Below, one piece after another: positions 38,101 through 50,100 of a stretch of DNA of 64,000 nt. How positions within the stretch are numbered: the first letter of the stretch is position 1; each line of letters opens with the position of its first letter. Below the pieces are notes generated by a model. That model was not told the DNA's origin. It did not search any database and saw only the letters and a list, made by a program, of their open reading frames with translations. This stretch comes from Mycteria americana (lineage: Eukaryota; Chordata; Aves; Ciconiiformes; Ciconiidae). The position numbers were made by a program, and so were the translations under genes. The stretch spans positions 78,845,635 through 78,909,634 of the forward strand of contig NC_134365.1 in the NCBI RefSeq assembly GCF_035582795.1, written 5' to 3'.

Positions 38101-41100
38101 CTCTTCCTCAGTTCTGCGAGGAGGCATCTTGATGAAACTAGGATTTCCAGCCCTCAGACTCTTCTGGACTTGAATGCTTCCACGTTTTCCTGTATCTGAG
38201 CCCACATCAAATTCACTTGGAAAGTCTGTGCTAAGAGAGAACTGAAGGCAGGTGTCTGAATGTGAGGCTAGCAATATAACTGTCAAGTGATCTGCTTTGG
38301 AGTAATTAGACCCAGATGTTGAGTTTTGAGGAAAAACTGCAGAGTAGGCCCAGATTGGTAGGTGTTTTGTGATGAAATCACTTAAAGAATTGATTTGGTA
38401 AAGCTTTTGTAATGTCCCTGCAATTCTGTTACAGCCTTGGAACAGGCAATTGACTGTACAAAAATACTGGTTATTATGCCCACAAAACTCTCTCAATTAT
38501 TTTTCGAAGTACAGGCTTTCTAGATGCAATGTGCCAAGGAATTTGCACGCTGTAAAATAAAACACGAGGCACTCTGTATGTAAGAATATCTGTTTAGATA
38601 GATTTTAATTTCGAACTCTTTTAAAAAAAGTCTTGAATGATTGATACTGCTATTTCCACTAAAATACCTTTAATACTCAAGTCAGGGATCAAAACAGCAT
38701 TATATTAATTGCAGTGGCAGTCCTTGTCCCAGGCTATTTGCAGTCTGAGATTTACAGTATGCTCAGGGAATAAGCAGATAAATGAGACTGTGGGCATACA
38801 GTGTAACAGTGAAGTTTTGTGCTTTTTCATGCAAAGGTGGATAGTCAAAGTGGCCTTGATACTTGTAGATAGCCACAGCCTAACAAATGGCACATGGAAC
38901 TATCTATTTTATTGAATGAAAATCGCTTACATACAATTAAGAGCAATAGCTGGGGCTCTGTCACAGAATAATAAGATAGCATTGAGAATGACATGAGAAA
39001 GTTGAAATCTGACACAGCAAGAGATGAGGCCAGATTGTACTCCTCCATCATTGCTTTATTTGAATCATTGAGCTGTGTAATAGGCCATGCAGTGTTCTCA
39101 ATTGTAGGAGAAAGGGAAGAGAAAAGCATCTTAAACTATACGATAAAAGAATGAACACACAGAAATTTGCTTATAAAACATGCAGTATTATTTCAAGATG
39201 GGATAAGTAGTATAGTTCTTTAGTTTTAAGGGAAATGATCTATGAACACAGTCCCCACAATACAAACAAGGGAAAGGCAAATACATTCAAGAAAACAGTT
39301 TACAGTAACAAGTTGTAATTGGCAGTAATTAGGGCTAATGGATTTTTCAAGAATTTAAAAAGTTTTAAATTGAGAGGAAAACCCAAGATTTATTCTGTAT
39401 CGTTTTGAAAAGTCAAAATGACATTGCTTGCTTGCCTAAAAGGAGGGAATTTACAAAGAACAGAAGAAAGCAAAATAACAGTCAGTTAAAATGCATCTTT
39501 TTAAAAGTTTCTTGGAAAACACAGTCCCATATTGTCTTCATCTTTTAATGATTCATGAGCACCATAGTTTTTGTAACTAAATATGTTCTTTCAAATTTCA
39601 GGCTTTGCAGTGATGTGGAATCACTGGCAACACTGTCAATAGAGCAAGATGAACTTGTTAGATAAATACATTGAAGCAAACGTGAATTTGCAGTCACCAG
39701 TGTTCGGTGCAAAAATAGCACATTTTCTTTCCCCATTAGTGCTTTAAAAATCTCATCCAGTAAGCTGTCTTAAAACTAAAATGTTATCTTTCTCCTCAGG
39801 TACTTAAAGTATACTCTGGACCAGTACGTAGAGAATGATTATACAGTTGTCTACTTTCACTATGGCCTGAAGAGTCTGAATAAACCATCTCTGAAATGGT
39901 TACAAACAGCCTACAAAGAATTTGACAGGAAGTATGCCTCAAATACTTGGTTTACTCTTTTGATTGTGTAATGTCTGCAACTAACTTCTGTGAAGGAAGC
40001 GGATCTTTCCTGATCCGCCTGCAGCTGACTGAGTTCATTTTGCCATTGCAAATTCTTGTAATGCTATTGGTGCTGTTGGTTCTCTTGTAAGTGTCTTCTG
40101 TGCAGTACTAAGGAATGGCCTGAGTGCTGCAGCGGTTACCCAAAGTTATAAAAAGCCTTGGGTACAAAACCAAGAGCCATTGCCTTTTCTGTGCACTATT
40201 TAACGAGATACCTGTGACACCTTATTAGTCATCATTCTCAATTATCTCACAGTTGTGTTTGAACCTTTGATCATCCCAAGGCTAGGTTGTATACAAAAAA
40301 GGAAAGATTAGTTTTTAACAGTCCGTATCTCACAATTCTTGCGGCATTCGTTGGTTGTTATACGTAAAGCCCCAAAGGGACTGCTGTGCTCATATATGCC
40401 TGACCTTTGGAGTAACAATGGCTATGGCTCATGACTTCATGTTTTAGTTGGTTAGGGTGCAGTCAAGGCCAAAGCTCCTAGATAAATAGCATTTTAATAG
40501 TGGAAACTAAAGTTCTGATGTTTATTCTCTGAAAATGCATGCTTACCAGTGGAGCTGAAAGTTCCTGTTGAAGTCACACTTATTTGCAAGTTGTTACTTG
40601 ATCTACTTGTTTGTAAGTTGGCCTCAAGAGGGCAACATGACTGAAAGCAAAAATATACACAAATAGCTCTTTCCTGATAGTGAGAGTGTATGTGCCTGTG
40701 CACTTTGGGGGGATGGATCATACATGTCTGATTTTTTTCCATTTTGGAGCTGGAACAAGAAGCAAATCTCATAAACGATCCCGTGAAAAAGATTATTGGG
40801 TGTTTCTAGACTAGACTGGGATATAAACACCTGAGCATTTCACAGGACTTCATACCCTGCTTTGAAAATTGAAGTTGAGATTTGCACAACACCTTTTGGT
40901 GGCCTAGTGCCAGAGCTCAGACTCTTGAATACCACCCAATAACCTCCTGAAACTCTAAAACCCACTAAGCAAGAAGATGAGGTTGTGCATAGCAGCCCTC
41001 AGAGCTGCAGTGGGAAGCCTCTAACTGCTTTCATGAGATACTGCTCTCCACTCAGCAACAGACTGAGAAAGCTTTTTGGTTTTGCTAGTAGGTTTCTGAA

Positions 41101-44100
41101 TATGGTTGGTACAATGTATCTGTTTTTTTCTGGGATTGGGTAAGGGAGAAGAAAGGTAAAGGATCTTTTGTCTTTGGTGAGAGATTTGGACTACAATACT
41201 GTTTGCTGTGCACTAACAATTCCTGAAAATAAAGCACTGTATGGAGTTGGAAGCCTACCCTACTGTACTGTTTTCTTTCTAGGAGAATCCCAAGCCAAAT
41301 TCACAGTTGCCGTATGGGGAGAGGCAGTATGAGAGTAATAGCTTCTTCAGTTTTGTTGCCTTCTGACACGCATATATCTCAAATGCACAAAGTCACTCTC
41401 ATTTACGCCAGAAATCTGTTTTCTCTGTTCCCCCACCCTGACCCAGAAAGCAGGAGAACCAAAGAGGAACAGAGAAGCCCAGGTAGCTGAGCAAAACTAG
41501 GCATCATCTTATTCACAGTTGGAACTTCTTAGCATACTGTCATTGAGAAGCTCAAAGCAATATTCACAGCCCTACACAAATGTTCTTCTGTACTAGGCAG
41601 AGGGAAAAAAAAATAGCACCTTTCAGACTTCTTCCTTGTGTGTGTTTTGGGGGTCAAAGGAAAGAAAGAACAAAGGAGAGTACAAGGGATGATAGTAATT
41701 AGCTAGCATCATGAAAGCAAATATTCAACAGGAATAGTTTCAAAAGAATAGATCTTGCTTTGAAGGTTTACAGCAAAGGCTCAATAAAGTCTTGTGGGCA
41801 TTTAATTGTAATCTAGGAAACTATGAAGTACGTAAACTTCCACAGAAGCAACGGCTTATGCCCATTGCTTCACGGTACAAAACAAACTTAAAATGGAAAC
41901 TTCAGTAAAGCAACTCGGGTGTTTTGCTTGTTAATTTTTATTGTTCATTTGGGTTCATTTATCCACAGTGGTGCCAATGGCACAGGGATAGTTGTTTGCT
42001 TGTGTATGACAGCGGCTTTGTGAAAATAATGCCTTTTTCATTCGAAGATGTTTGGGCCCAATTAAAACCCAAAAGGAAAAACTGTTGTAATTGCTGAGTG
42101 GGTCCCTTTTTCCCCTTCTTACCATAACCTGTTACAAGAGGGTGTTTCTTAGGAGTTTACGATCATTTTTTTTCCACGATCATTGTTTTTCTAACAATGA
42201 ATGGTGAACACTTGGGAGGGATGCTCCCTACTGGGAAGCAAACTTGGCAAAGTAATAAGCAACAATTTATATATAAAAGCAGGATATTTCATTATGTGTT
42301 TCTCTGTTTCATTTTGCAATAACGTTGAATAAGAGTAGTCTCTTGGTGCAGCCTGATTTCCATTTCAGTTTCAGCCTACTAGAATCTATTGTTTATGTAT
42401 CATGATATGACATTGTAGAATCAAGCAACGCTATAATGGAGAAAGGTTTTTGTTTTGTACAAAGGCGACCATCCAGTATAAAACAGCGTGCAGTTGGCTT
42501 CGCCTTCAGTAATTACTAGCAAAACAAGACAAAAGTAGTGGTAAAAATAAAAGATTAGGTGTAAATTTTACATCTGAAAATTTAGAAATTTTCTCCAACA
42601 TGAAATTCCTGTAAGCAGAAAATAAAGGGAGATGAAGGAAAGTAATTTTTTATATCCCAGAATTTTTTATAGACTCTTTGTTCTTGTCTCAATTTTTTTT
42701 CAAGTTGCCTAATTTCCCTTCTGTCCCCCTGATATTAAATCTATGAGACAGCAGACATTGGTTAGGAACGTAATAGTGTTATCTTGGCCTACTATTGTAT
42801 CCTAAAAACTGACCGTTTTTTTAAAATCGGGTTGGTTTTTTTTTCGTTTTACATTCAGTTTCTTCTGAATTAGGTCTTTTTAATGTATTTGAAAAGAATG
42901 ATGTATAATGTTCCTGTAATAATACCTCCCATTCAGTTGTAGCTATTCAGTTCTACCGTCTATGATAATCAAAAGTCTTCTAACAATTTCATTTTCTTTT
43001 CCTAGGTATAAGAAAAACCTTAAAGCACTCTATGTTGTACATCCAACCAACTTCATAAAAATTCTGTGGAATATCTTTAAACCTCTTATAAGGTACTTGG
43101 CAGTTTATTCAACACATTTTCCCGTTTAGTTTAAGGATGGTTTGTTCTCTAATAAGTCGCTTTTAAAAGGGCTTGAGGTAAAATGTGTCAGGTAACAGCA
43201 CAATAGCCATTTAATCTGTCTTGAACTAATGAGTAAGGTGAGCTTAAGCTTGGGTATGAATAATAGGGTAGAATTCTTTTCTTTCTAAGAAGAGCGGGTC
43301 TCAATTCATAGTAGTTTTACTAGTATGTTAAAGTAAATATCACTTTAAAACATAGTTATTCTGTGGACCATGAATGACTTTTTTGTCCTCTTTGACAGCA
43401 CTTAGCACAATAGAACTGGGTCTGTGACTGGAGTTACTAGGTGGTACAGTAAAAGCAGATAATAAATGGTTAACCTTCGGTCTGATCTCAAGTGCTGAGA
43501 TGAATAGGAATGATACTACTTGTGTATTCAAAGTTAATGGATAAGCCCTGAAGTGCCCATACGAATTTGAGATGGAGGGTATAATGGTGAAGGTGGATGT
43601 ATTTTAATGGTGCATTCTTTTTGTTTGCATGGTAAAAATTGATGCCATCTACAAGGAACTGGCAACAACGGTAAAAATGGATGCTATCCACAATGAACTG
43701 GCAACAATGGGCAGATTTTGCCAAGTGCCAGGATGGCTGGGCTTTCTTAGTTTCTGCTCCTGAACTTCTGAAACTTTCAAAGTAATTCTAACACTTTGCA
43801 GATTATTTTATGAATGTCCTCAGGGCTGAAGGACTAAAACAGCTTATCTTGAGAAGCCATAATGAACCAACTAAAAATGTCCATTACAGTAACTTGCAAT
43901 TGATTCAATTCTGACTGGTAGAAAGCTAATTAATTAGAAAGGGGAAGTAACTTCTAGACAGATCAGAACTTGAGAAGCATGTGAAAATGTAATTACAGCT
44001 AAAAATCCTTCCAGAATATGCTGTTCTTGAAACAAGATGACTGACTATAGATCTTTATTTCAACTGGCAGTAAAATAAATGCCAGAGATCCAGAATGTAG

Positions 44101-47100
44101 ACCAATGGCGAGAAAAGTGTGACAGAAGCAGGAGGTCCGGTAGCTGATAGTACCTCAGGAATGGGGATGGATTTTTATTTTCCTGATTTGCTGTAGGATG
44201 GGTATGGAGAGCTTTCTAGAAAAAAACCCAATAAAATCAAAAGAACTCTTGATGTACATTACAACACTGAGGTGAAACCAACTTCTTTCTCAGAGGCAGC
44301 TGAGAGCTCCTTGGGAATAGCTCCAGCCAAGTGGTTTTGGGACACCAATGGTTTTTGGTCTGTGTGTATTAATGCACTCAGTAGAGCCACGCTGTGCTAT
44401 TGACTTAAAGTAATAACTGGCTGCTAATTCTTACAAAAGAAAAGTTTACAGGTACCTGTTCCAAATACTCATTTTCCTTGGATCTTACTATGTCTATGTA
44501 AATAGGATGAATACTTTTTTTATTGGAACAGTATGATACACTGGCAATTAAATCCTTGTTTACTTTGGATGTGAAAATGGGTGATCCTGATAAGCTTAAG
44601 CATTCATATCTAGCACAGAAAATTCAAACCAGGGCTTGTCATCGTAGATGCATCATCATCTTGACCTTCTGAACACCCTGCTTTCATCAGGATTGACTGT
44701 TCTTGTTTGTGCTCAACTTTTGCCAGTGTGTACCTGGATACTTGATTTGATTCTGACTTAGCAATGCTCTACTCTCTGTTGTTAAAATATGTGACCAATA
44801 GAAGCAAAGATACTTGTACACTGGCACAGACGAAATAATTGAAAGTATGAGTAAACTCTGAAAAGGTCCATAAGCCAGAATGCAGGAATTAGCTGAAGCT
44901 AGAAAAAAAACCCCTCTTTACTGCTTAAAACAGTTTAATCACTGAATGCTCATATGCATTTGTGGTTTGGGTTTGTCAAGTAAAGGAAAACGTAAGAATA
45001 TAATTTTAAAACTGAAGTGTGAAAGTGCCCATGTACAATTTGCCTAAATTGTACTCTCATTGAATGCTAAAACTTATTAACATTGTTAATTTACTAGAAT
45101 TGTACAATTTAAAACTTGTTCACAGTACCTTTTCCTCCCAGTTTAGACTAATCTTATCTTAGCAAATCATGCTTTTATTTAAGTGTCAATATTAAATCAA
45201 AGTTCTCAAAAAGAAGGGAGAAAAATCCTCTGGACTTTCTGTTTCCTAGCTTTGCTGAATTATTGCCCAGACGCAGTTTTAGATAGTGTTTCCAATAGAT
45301 GTAAAATAAATTTCATTATCAAGAAACATGTATTTATTTTTCAGAGGTCTGTTAGTACATTTGGTACCTGTTAGCACATGGCCTAAGTACTTTTCCATGA
45401 ACAATGTGTTTGCTAAGAACTGGACAAATGACAGAAGTATTAGAGTGAAGAACAAAAGTAATAAGTATTTTAGCATACTTGTATTTGAAAGTATTTAAGA
45501 AAATGTAAATACTTGAAATTTTTTCAAGCCTCAGAAGTTGATTGATCTCCTTTCCAGTCCCAAAAGAGATGAGCAAGAAGGTAATGGGTTAAGTCACGTA
45601 TTTTTCCAAACTGCAAAAAACCTGCAAGAAGAGCACATTTCTGTGTGTGAGCTAACAGAAGCCACCCATCTGTTATCAAAATAATATACATTTAGGTGGT
45701 GGTGGTGATGTAGCATTTTTAAGGAACAGCAATGATTCCTAATTGTCCACAACTTAGTTACAAATTATGTGTTCTGTAACATGTCATGTATTACCAAGGT
45801 GATTAATTACAGACAATTCTGTGCTAGCCCGTGGCTTAGGTAAGATGTTGAAATCGCAGACTGTTTTGGATAGAAGATGCACTGAAGAGCTCTGGAGTTG
45901 TACACACACAGACTGATATCCATCAGTGTCCCAAAATAGCTTGCCTGTTAGCAAACTTTAGCTTATTTCAATTAAAGGTTTGAAAATGCTGAAGTGACTT
46001 ATATTTGTACCATCTCCCACTAGAGGGAGTGTGTGTATGTGTATTTGACAGTCCAGGGATAAAGTCATTAATGCGAGAGAATTTTTCTCCGGTTTTACTA
46101 TCAAAGTAAGTTGCAGCAAAGTACACTTCTTATGATAAATACCTATTATTTTGCTTGACACTTCATTACAGGACAGATATTTTGTGTTGTGGAAAAATCT
46201 GAAATTGTTTCAGATCATGTGTGTAAATGTGTCGCTGAACCTTGTTTGAACACCTCAGCCTCTAAGTAGTATATTCTGGCTGAAACTCAAGACCTAACTA
46301 CTGATACTTGGTGCTTCAAATTTGGAAATCTGTTTTGTGCAACTCATAGAAAAACCTTATTATTCAAGATGTTTCCTAGAAGCTATCCAACCCTTTTCAA
46401 AATAGATAAAGCTGACGGCCCAACACTTCAAGGGTATACATTATCCACGTTTTGAAAATCTCGCCTGTCACTTACTACTTTATCGTTTGTGTCTACAGCC
46501 CCATTATTTTGTCTTTTGGCAGGGAGGAATACCTAAATAACACAAACATGTTGTTCTGTTGGCCATGTAACATTTTCTCCAAAGTTAACAGTTCTTTTAG
46601 TAAGCTTTCTAATGCTGTGTGAAAGCTGTTTTTCAGTGGCTTTTAAAGCAGTGTTTTTCATATCTATGCAAATCACAAAACATTCAGATGGAAGTCAGTT
46701 ATTTTTATTCAAATCAGACTCTCAGGCATGCACTGTATATGTTTGATCATATGAAATGAAATACATCTTATGTCTCCTGCTGCTTCAATTACAGTCTAAT
46801 TTTGAGTTGCATCAGCACTTACATTTTTGTAATAGAAACTAAACCCTTCATAAATGTTCCTCCCATGCTGATTTTTATACTACTTTGTGATGATTTTTTT
46901 TTTTTTTTTTAGCCATAAGTTTGGGAAAAAAATCACCTATTTGAACTATTTAAGTGACCTGAGAGAGCATCTCAAATATGACCAGCTAAATATCCCTCAA
47001 GAAGTCATCCGGTACGTGGCAAGTTTAAAATATGTTGTCTCAACTTTTCTCAGGTGGAGTTGCATCCTGTTCACTGTATTCCAAGCAGAATCTAATCCTA

Positions 47101-50100
47101 TTTCTTCAATGATTTAAAGTCTAATTTACTTACTTGTGCTTGGCTGGATTTAATTCTGAAAGCTGCATTGCCATCAAAGACGTGCTGAAGTGCGTCAGGT
47201 GTTTAGAGAAGAGAACGCTATATAGTTTTCTACAGATTTGGAACATCTCCATCTCAGCTGTGGAACATTTTCTTAGTATAATTGCAGCTTCTGTGTGAGT
47301 GTTAGCAAAACCAATCTATATGTCATTACTGCTTACGAGTATCACGTAATGTTCATGGGCAAAAATACAATCCTGACCTCTTTGCTTGCATATTGTAACA
47401 GATTAAGTGACTTCCTTTTGCTAAGAGCATTCCCAGTCAGCAAAGTGTTGATTGATTTTAAACTTTATGGATACATCTGTTGTTAGCGGATTCATTACTT
47501 TTGTATCATGCGTGTATGTGTGTTAGGGAGGAGTATTGGAGAGGGTGCAGGAGAGGAAAAGAAAGAAATGCATAGGGCTGCAACTGTCAGGTGCCAGTAT
47601 TAGTATCAATAACAGTCTTTTCGACAGAGCGCTGTACATGGAAATGCTTTGATGTACTGACAGGAAGTGATTTTATGTCACTGCTGAATGAAAGTAACTG
47701 GAAGCTTTGATTATGGCTGTTATTGATGCCTGGTGGGTTTTTACACACCTTTTGTGTAAATATGGAATAAGAAAAAATACCTTACAGCTCTAAGGTTATA
47801 AATTGGATTGCATGGTTGCCAAAGAAAGGGGAGTTGTATTTTGAGTAGCAAATAGATTTGAATTTTGCTGTTAAATTATAGTGTGTTCCTATTTTTTGGA
47901 CACATTTATTACTATACTCCATTGGCTGAAGCAAAAGAGCTCTTCTATATCTTGCTTAAGTATTCTACCACAAATACTACTTACATATTTCCCTAATGCT
48001 TAAATTAAATGCAAGTTCTGTAAGACCTGCAGCATATAGACTATTGTCAGGAGATCAGCATCATGAGCAAGACTGGTAGCTGTTCATATATATAGTTTGT
48101 CAGCCATGGTGCACAGAAAATCAATGATTTCTTGATTTTTGCAGACATGATGAAAATCTTCGGAGGAAACAGAAGGGAAAACTGCCACCTGTAGTTAAGG
48201 TTCCTCCACCACGGCCACCTCTACCTACCCAGCAATTTGGAGTCAGCCTGCAATAGTAAGCCACGAGATTTCTAAAATATGAGATTTCTATACCCTGCAG
48301 CCTTCTGTAATGTGCGGATTCATTGGACAGAACGTCTGCACATATTTTGTTTATTATATGTTTAGTTTCTTATTCTCTTTGAAAGCCACGAAACTGTGAG
48401 GCTAGACATAGGTTTTATGAATTCAGGACAAGTCTCTCACTCCCAGTGATCTGCCTGGTCTTCGTATTTACAGTATGTTTGTGGTAGTTAGTGCTAGCAC
48501 GGCTGCACAGTTTTTCTCGCAGGGGACAGAAATTTGCCCATATATGATAGAGCCCCAAGCTAATCTGTTGCTGGTGGATGCTGGCAGTATGAAAGTGTTT
48601 TGGAGATATTTAGATGGTGGATAGCAAAGCCAAAACAAAGCTTCAGGCTCCAAAATGGCTGCATAAAGCTAAAATGGATGCTTGAGCCTTTATATATTGT
48701 TGTTTTGCTGCTCACATATTGTTCTGATCAGAGTTTTATGAAGTGAATAAAATCACTCTCTTCCAGAAATGCCCTGACAGCTGTTTACATAGATTACAGC
48801 ACTCTATGTGGTATAAAAAATTATTTACTTTACAGAAGAAATGGGATGGCAGTAGTATTTGCAAGATTCAATTTTGGTAAAAAAAAAAAAAAAAAAACCA
48901 AAACAAAAAAAACAACAAAAAAAAACCAACCCCCCCAAAAAAAAACCAACCTGCAAAACCTTCTAGCTCCCTACCCACAGTCATTTCTGTCATTTCTGAG
49001 AGCTATGGAAAACCATTTTTCTATGGCATCCTTCTCAAAAACAGCTGAAGAATATTGCTCATATTCAGCAAAGGCAATTTAGGCTGTCTGATACATGGAC
49101 GTTTGTCGAATCTCCTCCCACCCCCAGTCTATTTTTCTGGTTCTAATGATTCAGCTGTAAATGAGATATAAAATATAATTTTCTCCTGTTTAAATGTTAA
49201 GCATTAGTCCTCTCTGGAAGGCCTGAAATTAGAACAATCAATATCTATTGTGTAAGAGCTACTATGACATTAACTTTTATGATACCTCTTTAGAGTTCAC
49301 CCTAACACTTGAAACATGGCTAAGTCACTTCCCTAATTCAGAGAATATCTTTTAGGTGGGCTCCACTGGGTCATTAAGAAGGACAATGCTTTATGCCGCT
49401 GCTGCAGTAGTAAAACCAGGACTATTTGCAGGCATCAGGGCACACTGTCACTTGCCTCCAGCCCAGCCTGGCTGTTCAAGCAGCTCTATCGAACTTCTCG
49501 CAGGCTTATGTGATCAGACAGCATGTTGTGTGCCACTCTTACCATCTGCTAGTCATATTTTATTTCTCTGACTGTGCCTGAACAGTAAACAGTGTCTTTC
49601 GCTGGGCTGCACGTGGTGAGGGTGTGGTGACCACCCTTCCTGGCTCCGCTGCTTTCCAGCTGCGTTACCGTCAGCAAACCACGTCATTTCCCAAGTGTAA
49701 AAAGGGTGGCTACGTAGAAAGAGCTTTTCTGTGCAAGATCTGTGGGTGGAGAAACACTGAGCAAGGCATTACTATCACTTTTGACCCAGAGAGTTCCAGC
49801 GCTGGTGATGGAGGTGCTGACGGACGGACGGACGCCCTCCCTCCCTGTGTGGGTGCAGTTCACAGCGCTCGGGTGTCTGAAATGGACGTACACGGGGATA
49901 TTCCTTCTGTTTGCCCACGCTTGTCCAAATTCCCTCTTGCAGAAGGGACGGTGCTGCATCACCACGTAAAAATCACAACTAAACAAATCTCCTATGGCCT
50001 TTAAATGAGAAATAAGGGACTTAATTTAGACTGTGTATGTGAAGAAAGGTAAAGTTAATGGAGGAGAGGGAATGATATGTGTGGAGAGCTTCTAAAATCC

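Larger units (their letters stand above)
43093..46912 (+). other. ARHGAP8: ARHGAP8 intron between coding exons 5 and 6
   Basis: 3820-base phase 2 intron. It holds a 39-bp tandem duplication (43631) and a cluster of GTACAATT inverted repeats (45033-45109), and ends in an uninterrupted T17 tract directly before the acceptor AG. Confidence 0.8.

Noticed and set aside
38029-38496. Longest open frame of the window, 155 codons on the minus strand
   Set aside because: It lies inside an ARHGAP8 intron and shows no recognisable domain. In 64 kb of six-frame sequence one or two frames of this length are expected by chance.
49624-50004. 126-codon open frame on the plus strand
   Set aside because: It crosses a MIR SINE fragment and low-complexity gacg repeats, so it is repeat-derived read-through rather than a gene.
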